A stretch of 33,014 nt of DNA, taken from positions 1-33,014 of the forward strand of contig JBNAVN010000026.1 of the NCBI GenBank assembly GCA_049700315.1. The letters are read 5' to 3'. The translations under genes and the position numbers were made by a program. Position 1 is the first letter of the stretch, and every line of letters starts with the position of its first letter. The DNA comes from JAOAFX01 sp049700315. GTDB taxonomy: Bacteria; Hydrothermota; Tepidihabitantia; SM23-42; JAOAFX01. Below, piece after piece: positions 7,796 through 16,484 of the stretch. A model generated the notes under the pieces. The model was not told the DNA's origin. It did not search any database and saw nothing but the letters and a program-made list of their open reading frames with translations.

Positions 7796-7819
7796 TGTCT
7801 TTAATGTTGCTGGTTCCAT
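7796..7819 (-). CDS. atpE: F-type ATP synthase c subunit, first 8 codons only
   Basis: ATG at 7817-7819 is preceded by AGGAGG (7827-7832, spacing 7) and encodes MEPATLKT before the gap. The identity rests on position: between atpB and atpF in a standard atpBEFHAGDC operon, only the c subunit is expected. The helical hairpin and the ion-binding carboxylate that would tell proton from sodium coupling are hidden in the gap. Confidence 0.8.
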
Positions 7820-7942
7820 AATATATCCTCCTTTTTAAAAGATAGTATAGGGGTTAAGGTCGGGATGCTTGTCTTTTTTAATCATTTTGCCGATTAACAT
7901 TCAACCACTCCAGTTTCCCAACCCAAACCCAATAACCATCGG

Positions 7943-8752
7943 TTAATGTTCCTCTTCACTCGTTGCAATCTTTATAAAAAATAAGGTAAGAAAAGAAAAT
8001 ATTATTGCCTGAATCACTCCCACAAATATCTCCAATGCCAAAAATGGCAATGGAATGACAAAAGGCAATAAAAAGAGCATCACCGTTAATAAAACCTCGC
8101 CGGCAAAGATATTCCCAAAAAGACGGAAAGAAAAAGAGATGATCTTCGCAATCTCGGCAATAAATTCTAATATGCCGACAAAGAACATAATAGGATTCTT
8201 TAGTTTCACAAACCTTTTAATAAATCCCTTAAAACCGAGTATTTGAATGCTGTAAATCTGGGTGAATATCACCGATATCAGCGCCAGGGCAAGTGTTGTA
8301 TTCAAGTCTGCTGAAGCGCCCCTGAATAGAGGAATGAATTCTTTATGCCCCGGTATCTCAGCATTATGGCTCTCTTCACCTGAAACTTCTTTCTGTTCTA
8401 TCTGCTCACTTTGAATAGGTCTCTCTTCTTTATAAAACCCGATAGAACCAACCCCTGGTAATAGACCAAACCAGTTGATAATCAGAACGAATAAAAATAT
8501 TGTCATTACCAATGGAAAGAACTTTCTACCCTTCTCTTCGCTACCAAAAACCTCGCAGATGAGATTATAAAAATATTCCATTATATATTCCACCACATTC
8601 TGGATCCCCACCGGAATGATATTCTTCTTTGCCCTTATGAGGATTACAATTATGATTAACAATAGAATCGTAAGATATGTGACAAGTAAAGAGTTGGTCA
8701 CGGGCAAGGGTCCAATCCTGAATAATTCTTCAGCCGCAATTGAGATATGCAT
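7943..8752 (-). CDS. atpB: F-type ATP synthase a subunit
   Basis: 269 residues from the ATG at 8752. The N-terminus (ELFRIGPLPVTNSLLVTYL) is typical of subunit a. FSFRLFGNIFAGEVLL carries the essential arginine facing the c-ring. The last helices (EIFVGVIQAIIFSFLTLFF) are standard. A polar loop with SADLNTTLALAL precedes helix 3. The frame stays open upstream to a TTG at 8881, but the added 43 residues are not subunit-a-like and would overlap the divergent foldase gene. There is no Shine-Dalgarno site before ATG 8752. Instead a -10 box ends 7 nt upstream, so the mRNA is probably leaderless. First gene of the operon; no atpI is seen. Confidence 0.93.
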   Translation of the reverse strand: MHISIAAEELFRIGPLPVTNSLLVTYLTILLLIIIVILIRAKKNIIPVGIQNVVEYIMEYFYNLICEVFGSEEKGRKFFPLVMTIFLFVLIINWFGLLPGVGSIGFYKEERPIQSEQIEQKEVSGEESHNAEIPGHKEFIPLFRGASADLNTTLALALISVIFTQIYSIQILGFKGFIKRFVKLKNPIMFFVGILEFIAEIAKIISFSFRLFGNIFAGEVLLTVMLFLLPFVIPLPFLALEIFVGVIQAIIFSFLTLFFIKIATSEEEH

Positions 8753-8759
8753 AACAATA

Positions 8760-8787
8760 ATTATATACAAAAATATAAAAAAATCAA
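8760..8787 (-). promoter_or_regulatory. Predicted promoter of the ATP synthase operon
   Basis: On the minus strand TTGATT (8787-8782), 16 bp, then TATAAT (8765-8760). The -10 box ends 7 nt before the atpB ATG, so transcription should begin at or next to the start codon. Confidence 0.6.
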
Positions 8788-8822
8788 CAATTTTGTTGAC
8801 GGCTTCCTTTTTAACATTATTA

Positions 8823-8850
8823 TTGACTTTTCTAATTATATGAGTAAAAT
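8823..8850 (+). promoter_or_regulatory. Predicted promoter of the PpiD/SurA-like gene
   Basis: TTGACT (8823-8828), 16 bp, TAAAAT (8845-8850). A start near 8857 gives a short leader that contains the GGGAG ribosome binding site at 8862-8866. Confidence 0.55.
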
Positions 8851-8872
8851 AAAGTATGCTCGGGAGACAGAA

Positions 8873-10585
8873 ATGATGCAAAATTTTAGACGCAATACGC
8901 GGATTGTATTATTTATTGTTGTTGCCGCATTTGCCTTATGGATTTTCTTTCAATGGGGACTTGATATTAAGGGTATAAGCGGAAAAGAAGAAATCAATAT
9001 TGCCCAGATCGATGGTAAACCAATTTCTTACACTGACTATATACGATTTATTCAAAATAAGCAAAATGAAAAAAGGGGCATCTCAAGAGAAGAAATCTGG
9101 AATTTGATGCTTGATGAAGTAATGTGGAATAATTTGATCCAAAAGGAAAAAATCAGGGCAGTTGACGAAGAAATCTGGGCAATTATCAAAAGTAATCCAC
9201 CCCGCGAGATTTATGAGTCTGAGTATATGAAGGATAGCGCTGGTAAATTTGACTACAATAAATACCTTGATCTTTTGAAGGCACCCCAGAGCAGACAATG
9301 GCTTTATGAATACGAATTCAATTTGCGAAAGGAACTGCCTAAAGAAAAACTACGTTCGTTAATATATACGATGGCGTGGTCTTCGCCCTTTGAAGATAGC
9401 GTAACAATGGCAAAACAGGCAGTATTATATGATTTTTCTTTTTTGAGCCTTCCTTTATTTAGATTAAGGGGTAAAACAATAATTACTGAAGAAGAACTAA
9501 CAAATTATTATGATAAACACAAAAAAGATTTTACCTATCCTGAAACAAAGATATTGAAATATGTATTTTTTGAAAAGACCCCTTCAAGTGATGATACGAC
9601 TAAGGCAAGAGAACGGCTTGAAGACTTTTTACTCAGAATTAAGGAAGGCGAGGATTTTTTGACGGTTGCCAGGGAAATTTCTGATGATACATTAATACAA
9701 AGAAAATTCAAAAATGAAAATGAACTGCTCCCCTATGAATTAGAAGTTTATAAAAAACTAAAAGATGGTGAAATTTCAAATATCATCCTTACCTCAAAAG
9801 GTTTTGAGGTAATCAAGCGTGTTGGTAAGGGTTCATTCTACTCGGTGCGCGCCAATATTGATGTTTCCTCAACCACGCTCGGGGACATAAATGACCGTCT
9901 TGAATCATTTAAGACCTCAGTAAAAGAGATTGGCTTTGATGAAGCAGCAAAAGATTTTAACCTTAATGTTCACAAAACCCCACCTCTGGGTTCTGAAAGG
10001 ATAAACTTTCCAGTACGTAATCAGGAAGGACTGGCTAAAATTCTGAAGAAGAAACTAAAGCCAGATGAAATAATTGGTCCTTTCAGCAGTTTTGGTGGCT
10101 ATTACCTATTTGCACTTGACTCAGTAATACCTGGTAAGGTTTTGAGTCTCAATAATGAAAATGACAAGAGTATCATACGAATGCGATGTGAACGAGAAAA
10201 TCTGAAAAATTATCTTGGTGAATATCTGAACAACGTCTTTATGCAACTACAGTCAGGTACAACCCTTGAACAAATTGCAGAAAAGGATACGGTATTTTTT
10301 GTGCAAAATAATATTAAAAATGTTGCACTTGCTGAAATTGAAACAAGATATGGACAGGAATTTGCTGGGGTTCTTGCCGGGTTAGAGTCAAATCAAATAT
10401 CTAAACCATTGTTAACGGACTGGGCAGGATATATAATCCGTTGCGACAAAAAAACCTCTCTTCCTTTTGATTCCACAATGGTGCCTTCTTTGCAATATGT
10501 GCGTCAGGTGCGTCTGCAAAATTTGAGTCAATCAATATTCACACCCAAAAAGATAGTTGATAACCGGGACAAATTTTTTGAGTAG
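8873..10585 (+). CDS. Membrane-anchored PpiD/SurA-like peptidyl-prolyl isomerase or chaperone
   Basis: 570 residues from ATG 8873, with GGGAG 6 nt upstream; an ATG at 8876 is equally possible. The frame is open back to 8747, but that extension would overlap atpB and its promoter. Layout: a short basic N-terminus, one membrane helix (about 11-28, IVLFIVVAAFALWIFF), then a SurA_N/PpiD-type domain (AQIDGKPISYTDYIRFIQ). A helical chaperone region follows, and a parvulin-like segment (about 210-300) with EEELTNYYDKHKKDF, YVFFEKTP, EGEDFLTVAREISDD and GEISNIILTSKGFEVIKRV. PpiD-type proteins are anchored in the inner membrane and help fold exported proteins. The parvulin core looks diverged, so enzymatic activity is uncertain. 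It is transcribed divergently from atpB and convergently with tkt. Confidence 0.82.
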   Translation: MMQNFRRNTRIVLFIVVAAFALWIFFQWGLDIKGISGKEEINIAQIDGKPISYTDYIRFIQNKQNEKRGISREEIWNLMLDEVMWNNLIQKEKIRAVDEEIWAIIKSNPPREIYESEYMKDSAGKFDYNKYLDLLKAPQSRQWLYEYEFNLRKELPKEKLRSLIYTMAWSSPFEDSVTMAKQAVLYDFSFLSLPLFRLRGKTIITEEELTNYYDKHKKDFTYPETKILKYVFFEKTPSSDDTTKARERLEDFLLRIKEGEDFLTVAREISDDTLIQRKFKNENELLPYELEVYKKLKDGEISNIILTSKGFEVIKRVGKGSFYSVRANIDVSSTTLGDINDRLESFKTSVKEIGFDEAAKDFNLNVHKTPPLGSERINFPVRNQEGLAKILKKKLKPDEIIGPFSSFGGYYLFALDSVIPGKVLSLNNENDKSIIRMRCERENLKNYLGEYLNNVFMQLQSGTTLEQIAEKDTVFFVQNNIKNVALAEIETRYGQEFAGVLAGLESNQISKPLLTDWAGYIIRCDKKTSLPFDSTMVPSLQYVRQVRLQNLSQSIFTPKKIVDNRDKFFE

Positions 10586-10632
10586 TTCCAAAGTCTATTT
10601 TTTATTGTAAAACACTTGTCATTATAAACAAT

Positions 10633-12531
10633 TTACAGACTATTTCTGATTTTTTCTACCAGACCTTCAGCATCAAGACCATAATTTTTGTATAATACCT
10701 CTGCTTCATCAGAAACACCATATTGTTTAACACCAATTTTGAAAAATCTTGTGTTTATATTTTCTTCAGCAATTATCTGAGCAATAATACTACCCAGACC
10801 CGTCTGGACAATATGGTCTTCATAAGTTAAAATCAAGCCTGTTTTTGCCGATTCTCTTATTATCTCTCTATCAATCAAGAATGGTGATGCTACATTATAC
10901 ACCCTGATTTTTATACCCTGTTCATTCAAACGATTGTATGCCTCTATTGCCTGATGTACCAGTGGCCCCATTGTGAAAACAGCACAGGTATTACCGTTTC
11001 TTATCAAATCAGGTTTACCATATTCAAACTTGTACTGGTCACTAAATAGTGGCTCACCATTATCTTTTTTTATTATCGGTAACTTTGTCCTACCCACCCC
11101 AATAACCCAGTTTCCAGGCTGTTGCAGGACATAGCGTACAATGTGATCGGTCTGATTTGGATCTGCAGGAATGACAATCCTAAATCCAAAAAGATTTCTC
11201 AGTACGCCGAGATAATCAATACAGTGGTGGGTCTTGCCATCTGGTCCTACATTATAACCAAGATGAGAAGCAAATATCTTCAAATTTGTATTGTTTATAT
11301 CATTGAGCCTTAATTGATTATATACTTCATCAATAGCAAACACACCAAAATCCGCCCAGATGCTGATTACACCATTTATGGATAATGCACCGGAAATTGT
11401 TGCTGTTGTATGCTCGCTCACTCCAGATTCAAAGAAATTCTGCGGCAAGATCTTTGCAAACTTATTGGTCTTCACTGAATCAGTGAGGTCACAATCAAAT
11501 ACAGCAATGGTGTGCACAGGATTCAATTTACCGACTTCTTCAAGCACATTGCCAAAAACCACCCTTGGGTCAGTAGTCTCTCTATAGATCTTTGGTGTCC
11601 CCGTGTTAACTTTGGGTAAGGGTATCTCAACTTTTTTATATGCTTTTATTTTCTTGTTTTCATCCCTTAGAAGAGTATCTATATCATCTTCAATCCCCAA
11701 TTCCTTAAGGGCACGACTGCATTCTTCCCTGGTCAATGCCTGACCATGATATTTTGCGTTGTTCTCCATAAATGAAACACCCTTGCCGATTGTCGTTTCA
11801 CATATTATGGCATATGGATTGGATTTATCTGATATTGCCCTTTTGATCGCATTATAAATTTCTCTGTGATCATGTCCTGATATTTCAATAACCTTCCACC
11901 CATCAGCAAGATAGTTTTCTTTTATATTTACCGGCATCACATCTTCTACCTTTCCCGATATCTGAAAATGATTATAATCAATCAAAACCGTAAGATCATT
12001 TAGACCAAATTTGCGGGCAAATCGCCTTGCCTCACCAACCTGACCTTTTGCCTGTTCTGCATCACTCATTACTACAAAAGTATGGTAATCAAGACCTTTC
12101 AATTTTGCCCCAAGGGCAAATCCACAACCCGCAGACAACCCCTGTCCCAAATTTCCTGTGGACCATTCAACTCCGGGAATATGCCGTTCAATATGTCCTT
12201 CAAACGGACTATAAATTCTTCTAAAACTAATTAACAAATCCTTCAATTCAATGAAGCCAAGGCGCGCAAGCGCCGAATAAAAGCCAGGTGAAGTATGACC
12301 ATGACTTACAATGATTCTGTCCCGATTTGGCATTTCAAAATCTTCCGGTGTGATATTGGCAAAATAAAGAAGTGTCAGATAAATATCAATTGATGACATT
12401 GAACCACCCGGGTGTCCGGATCCAGCAATGGTGGTCATTTTTATTATGTCCCCGCGGCACAATCTTGCAGTCTCTTTCAGTCTGGTCCAGATTTCCTGAT
12501 TTGTTTCTTCAAAAAAGTTAATCTTCTTCAT
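10633..12531 (-). CDS. tkt: Transketolase, single-chain, with altered ThDP motif
   Basis: 632 residues, near the usual 620-670. The N-terminal ThDP half has GSGHPGGSMSSID (37-49), SHGHTSPGFYSAL (76-88) and TGNLGQGLSAGCGFALGAKL (125-144). The pyrimidine-binding and C-terminal domains follow (FFESGVSEHTTATISGALS, then TYEDHIVQTGLGS). Transketolase moves two-carbon units between sugar phosphates. The diphosphate/magnesium motif, normally GDG followed about 26 residues later by N, reads MSDAEQAKG (SDA at 156-158), while TVLIDYNHFQ (N187) is kept. Read directly from the DNA, the change is not a frameshift. Its start overlaps the RNase E/G stop as ATGA. It could be a related two-carbon-transferring ThDP enzyme. 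Confidence 0.88.
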   Translation of the reverse strand: MKKINFFEETNQEIWTRLKETARLCRGDIIKMTTIAGSGHPGGSMSSIDIYLTLLYFANITPEDFEMPNRDRIIVSHGHTSPGFYSALARLGFIELKDLLISFRRIYSPFEGHIERHIPGVEWSTGNLGQGLSAGCGFALGAKLKGLDYHTFVVMSDAEQAKGQVGEARRFARKFGLNDLTVLIDYNHFQISGKVEDVMPVNIKENYLADGWKVIEISGHDHREIYNAIKRAISDKSNPYAIICETTIGKGVSFMENNAKYHGQALTREECSRALKELGIEDDIDTLLRDENKKIKAYKKVEIPLPKVNTGTPKIYRETTDPRVVFGNVLEEVGKLNPVHTIAVFDCDLTDSVKTNKFAKILPQNFFESGVSEHTTATISGALSINGVISIWADFGVFAIDEVYNQLRLNDINNTNLKIFASHLGYNVGPDGKTHHCIDYLGVLRNLFGFRIVIPADPNQTDHIVRYVLQQPGNWVIGVGRTKLPIIKKDNGEPLFSDQYKFEYGKPDLIRNGNTCAVFTMGPLVHQAIEAYNRLNEQGIKIRVYNVASPFLIDREIIRESAKTGLILTYEDHIVQTGLGSIIAQIIAEENINTRFFKIGVKQYGVSDEAEVLYKNYGLDAEGLVEKIRNSL

Positions 12532-14006
12532 AACACCGACACCTTAAAGTCATCTTCCGCCATTGTAAAATCTGATTTTATCTTCAGAATGAGATTACAA
12601 TCACGCGAGAATTTTGCCAGTATATCAGAACCCCGGGTTGTCAGAAAATCAGCAATACGCGGTGAGACCTGTAATTCCACAATCTTGTTTTTTATAGAAC
12701 GAGCATTATTGAAAAACCACCTTTCAATATCGCTGATCACACTTATTTTAGATATGATTCTGCCCCTTCCCTTACACACCGGGCATACTTCACTCAATGA
12801 ATATGTCAGGCTTGTTCTTGAACGTTCGCGCGTAAACTGGAACAAACCAAATTCACTGATTTCACCGATCCGATAACGAGCACGATCACTACGGATTAAT
12901 GATTTGAATTCCCTTATAATCCTTTCCAGATTTTCTCTTTTCTCAAGATCAATCAAATCTACCACAACCAGCCCACCAATATCGCGCAGCCGTAGTTGCC
13001 GTGCAATCTCCTTTACTGCCTCAATATTGGTAGAAAGGGCAAGCCTTTCTGCCTGTCTTTCCTTTGATGATTTCCCGGTATTGACATCAATTGCAAGAAA
13101 TGCCTCAGTTTGATCCATAACAATGTAGCCACCACTTGGCAACCACACTTTCCTTTCAAATATTGTCTTCAACTGGTCTTCAATACCGTATTTAAAAAAC
13201 AGTGGTTCAGAGTCCTTATATAACTTGACCCTTGAACGCATACGCGGTGAAACATTATTGAGATATTGGATGATCTCACGATATCTTACTTCATTATCTA
13301 CATATAGATTCCGCACTTCCTGATTAAAAAGATCGCGAACGATTTTTATCAGGGTGCTGGGTTCTGCATAGACCAAATGTGGTGCGGGTTCAGTTGCAAG
13401 TTTCAAATTCTTTTCCCAAGTTGATTTCAAATATTGAACTTCCTGTTGTATTTCTTCTGACCGGGCAGATGCTGCAGCAGTTCTGATAATTAAACCCATT
13501 CCGGTCGGTTTAATCTCTTTTCCAGTCCGGGCAAGTTGTTCTCGTTCGTGACGGTTATGTATCTTTCGTGAAACACCCACATTTCTGGCATTGATAAGCA
13601 ATACAACATATCTTCCCGGAATAGAGATATAAGATGTGACACGCGGTCCTTTTACACCATACGAATCCTTGGTAACCTGAACAATTATTTCTTGATTTTC
13701 CTTAAGTTTCATTCCTTCGGCTTTGAATTCCTCATTGATCTCTATATCTTCATTCTCAAACAATTCAGAAAATTCCTTAAAGGGAATCTCATCAAGTGGT
13801 AAAAATCCGTTCTTTTCAAGGCCGATATCAACAAATGCTGCCTTTAAACCCGACATCAGGTTCAGTACCCGTGCTTTGTATATATTGCCGACAAGGCTTA
13901 CCTGATCTGGTCGGTCAACATGGAATTCAATCAAAACATCATTTTCTAATACTGCAATTCTGGTCTCGGTAGTAGCAACACTGACAAAAATATCTTTTCT
14001 GATCAT
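12528..14006 (-). CDS. rng: Ribonuclease E/G family endoribonuclease
   Basis: 492 residues, the length of RNase G rather than RNase E; no long disordered tail follows. The S1-like domain occupies the N-terminal 130 residues (VGNIYKARVLNLMSGLKAAFVDIGLEKNGFLPL). The catalytic DNase-I-like domain has AFLAIDVNTGKSS (D307) and GGLVVVDLIDLE (D350), the two metal-binding aspartates. The zinc link CPVCKGRG is at 408-415. It cleaves single-stranded AU-rich RNA and matures rRNA and mRNA. It overlaps the radical SAM gene upstream by 4 nt and tkt downstream by 4 nt. A neighbourhood of this radical SAM family with RNase E/G is seen in other bacteria. Confidence 0.95.
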   Translation of the reverse strand: MIRKDIFVSVATTETRIAVLENDVLIEFHVDRPDQVSLVGNIYKARVLNLMSGLKAAFVDIGLEKNGFLPLDEIPFKEFSELFENEDIEINEEFKAEGMKLKENQEIIVQVTKDSYGVKGPRVTSYISIPGRYVVLLINARNVGVSRKIHNRHEREQLARTGKEIKPTGMGLIIRTAAASARSEEIQQEVQYLKSTWEKNLKLATEPAPHLVYAEPSTLIKIVRDLFNQEVRNLYVDNEVRYREIIQYLNNVSPRMRSRVKLYKDSEPLFFKYGIEDQLKTIFERKVWLPSGGYIVMDQTEAFLAIDVNTGKSSKERQAERLALSTNIEAVKEIARQLRLRDIGGLVVVDLIDLEKRENLERIIREFKSLIRSDRARYRIGEISEFGLFQFTRERSRTSLTYSLSEVCPVCKGRGRIISKISVISDIERWFFNNARSIKNKIVELQVSPRIADFLTTRGSDILAKFSRDCNLILKIKSDFTMAEDDFKVSVL

Positions 14007-16417
14007 CTTGCCTCCATTGGTGAGTATAATAGACCACCCTGTTTAATAAACATCAAAGTTCTCGTCACCTTATACTTTTTTGCCTGTTCAATGGGAACTT
14101 CAGTCAGGTATGAACACAACTCATAGATGTTTGCATATTTCTCACCGTAATACAGACCACAATTCAAGACAGTGTCTTTGAAAGAAATATTCTCCACTGT
14201 TTCTGACAGATTTTTGACCCGTGATTTTGAATTTATGTATATTGGTTGGTCTCTGAAAATATCTATTGGTTTGTGTATTTCGTTATCAGGGATATGAACT
14301 TCATAGTAAATCAAGTTTATTGAATTTGATAAAGATGGAGTATTGTGAGAAATTGCTCGTATATCAAGAATGCGAATGCCCGGTGGGAAATGAGCATTCA
14401 AATCCCTTGATATGTTGCCGAAATATTCGCTTTCAAGATAGAAGTCAAAGTAGTCAGCCTTTGATATCTGACCAACACTCTTGGGCGGACCAAATGAAAC
14501 CTTGGGAATTGGGGAAAAACCTGATGTAAAACTCAACGGTAAATCTGTTCGCCTTAATGAACGATAAATTGTCCTTGTAATATCAAGATGTGAGGCATAA
14601 CGATAATCTTCGCCAATTGAATATTTCACACGATAAACAAATTGCTGAGGAACTTTTTTTGGATATCTTCCATAACCAAGATGTTTTTCATCGGTTTTCT
14701 GGAATTTCATCATATTGCCATTGCAGGCACCGCAGTTAACGCACTCATCATAATAGCAATTTGCAGTCGGAATTCCTTTTTCTGCACGTTCATATTCTGC
14801 TTTCAAAAATTCTTTTTTTACGCCGATATCAACAAAATCCCAGGGTTGGTGATCTCTTTTAGTTAGATATTCCTGAGGATTAATACCTGTTTTTTCAAAG
14901 GCTTTTTCCCATCTCGCAAAGTCAAAAAATTCTCGCCATTCTTCAAATTTACCACCATTCTTGTATACTTCTTCAATCACCGGGAAGATCTTCTCATCGC
15001 CCCGGGAAAGAAATGCCTCAATAAAAGAAACCTCAGGTGATTGATAATTCAAATCAACCCTTGATTTTTTAATTTTCCTGACTATTTCAATTCGGGATTT
15101 CAATTCTTCAACAGGCAAAAATGGAACTGATTCAAAAGGGGTGTGTGGTTTGGGAATGAATGACGAAACCGAAAGTTTTATTCCACCCTTTGGGCATAAC
15201 TTCATAATTTCATTAACCAGTCTTTTTATCTCCTGGACATCTTTTTCCTGCTCAAAAGGCAGACCAACCATGAAATAGAGTTTCACCTGACGCCATCCTT
15301 GTTCATAGGCAATTCTAATAGAATTCAGCAGTGTCTCTTCAGAGAATGGCTTATTAATCTTGCGCCTGAGTTCTTCACTCGCTGCCTCAGGGGCAAATGT
15401 GATGCCCGTTTTCTTGATCTCTTTCAACAAAAACGCAAGCTCTTCGGTAAATAATTCTCCACGCATTGCCGGAAGAGAAATACTGATATTCTTTCGCTTC
15501 AATAATTCATTTAGTTTTCTTATAAGATTTGGAAGATCCGGATAATCCAGGATAGAGAACGATAATAACGAAACCTCTTCCCAACCGGTCTCCCTTATTC
15601 CCTTCTCTACCGCCTTAAGAATGTCTGCATCAGATCTAATTCGCAGAGGACGATTTGTGTATCCTGCCTGACAGAATCTGCAACCATGGGTACAACCCCT
15701 CATCGCTTCTATTGCCAGCCGGTCATGGGTAATATCACAAATTGGAAGAATTGAAGGAAAAGGAAATGTATCATCTGAAAATTGATCAAGAATTCTTTTT
15801 CTTATAGTCTTTTCTCTTCTGTGAATCTGAGGAACCCAAACGCCTTCTAATTTTGCCATTGCCTCAATTCGCTCAGACTTTTTATTCCGGGGAATGTTTG
15901 TGAGAATTTCACCTATTTCTTTGATTGGCACTTCACCATCACCAATGACAAATGCATCAAATACCGAACTCAAAGGATTGGGATTTAATGTGCAGGGACC
16001 ACCGGCAATCAATATCGGATCCTGCTTGGTTCTTTCACTGCTCTTATACGGAATATTCGCAAGTTCCAGCAAATAAAGAACATTTGTATAATTCAGTTCA
16101 CTCTGAAGAGAAAAACCTAAAAGGTCAAAATCCTTTAATGGTTTCTTTGTTTCAAGACCATACAATAGTATATTTGATTGCCTTAAATATTCGCCAAAAT
16201 CAGGCCAGGGTGCAAATACCCTTTCACATTGGATTGAAGGCTGTTGATTCAAGAGATGGTAGATAATCTTGATACCCTGGTTGGACATTCCTATTTCATA
16301 GATTTCAGGAAACACAATGCCTGCAAAGATCTGGGGGTTGTTTTTTACAGTGATATTGAGTTCTCCGCCTGTATAGCGGATTGGTCTTTTTACCAGAGGA
16401 AGGATATCATCAAGCAT
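14003..16417 (-). CDS. Radical SAM protein fused to a DUF2344 domain (TIGR03960/TIGR03936 type)
   Basis: 804 residues. The N-terminal 200 residues form a cobalamin-binding-like Rossmann region (FAGIVFPEIYEIGMSNQG; DPILIAGGPCTLNPNPLSSVFDAFVIGDGE). The radical SAM core has CTHGCRFC at 242-249, binding the 4Fe-4S cluster that cleaves S-adenosylmethionine. Core strands include RGELFTEELAFLLKEIKKTG, FAPEAASEELRRKINKP and KLYFMVGLPFEQ. A second cysteine group (C554, C559, C562, C565) precedes the C-terminal DUF2344 domain (about 595-800, with YRYASHLDITRTIYRSLRR and LPLSFTSGFSPIPKVSFG). These two modules are separate genes in some bacteria. The reaction is unknown. No Shine-Dalgarno site or good promoter is seen before the ATG, which lies 67 nt after the oxidoreductase gamma stop, so read-through from that operon is likely. 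Confidence 0.9.
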   Translation of the reverse strand: MLDDILPLVKRPIRYTGGELNITVKNNPQIFAGIVFPEIYEIGMSNQGIKIIYHLLNQQPSIQCERVFAPWPDFGEYLRQSNILLYGLETKKPLKDFDLLGFSLQSELNYTNVLYLLELANIPYKSSERTKQDPILIAGGPCTLNPNPLSSVFDAFVIGDGEVPIKEIGEILTNIPRNKKSERIEAMAKLEGVWVPQIHRREKTIRKRILDQFSDDTFPFPSILPICDITHDRLAIEAMRGCTHGCRFCQAGYTNRPLRIRSDADILKAVEKGIRETGWEEVSLLSFSILDYPDLPNLIRKLNELLKRKNISISLPAMRGELFTEELAFLLKEIKKTGITFAPEAASEELRRKINKPFSEETLLNSIRIAYEQGWRQVKLYFMVGLPFEQEKDVQEIKRLVNEIMKLCPKGGIKLSVSSFIPKPHTPFESVPFLPVEELKSRIEIVRKIKKSRVDLNYQSPEVSFIEAFLSRGDEKIFPVIEEVYKNGGKFEEWREFFDFARWEKAFEKTGINPQEYLTKRDHQPWDFVDIGVKKEFLKAEYERAEKGIPTANCYYDECVNCGACNGNMMKFQKTDEKHLGYGRYPKKVPQQFVYRVKYSIGEDYRYASHLDITRTIYRSLRRTDLPLSFTSGFSPIPKVSFGPPKSVGQISKADYFDFYLESEYFGNISRDLNAHFPPGIRILDIRAISHNTPSLSNSINLIYYEVHIPDNEIHKPIDIFRDQPIYINSKSRVKNLSETVENISFKDTVLNCGLYYGEKYANIYELCSYLTEVPIEQAKKYKVTRTLMFIKQGGLLYSPMEAR

Positions 16418-16484
16418 ACGACTCTGTCAAATAGCTGGCACACTAATTAAACAAAACTTAACTTGCCACCATTTGACCAATTCC

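Noticed and set aside
8747..8872. N-terminal extension of the foldase to an ATG at 8747
   Set aside because: It would precede the basic and membrane-anchor segment with low-complexity residues, overlaps atpB, and the ATG at 8873 has a well-placed ribosome binding site.
8753..8881. N-terminal extension of atpB to a TTG at 8881
   Set aside because: The extra 43 residues are not subunit-a-like, overlap the foldase start and would cover both predicted promoters.
10592..10641. Terminator between the foldase gene and transketolase
   Set aside because: Only a 5-6-bp interrupted pairing (AGTCT/AGACT, TGTAAA/TTTACA) with a long loop extending into the tkt 3' end; too weak to call.
16418..16484. TTGACA just upstream of the radical SAM start as a promoter
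   Set aside because: It ends only 8 nt before the start codon with no -10 in place; used as a -10 region it matches poorly.
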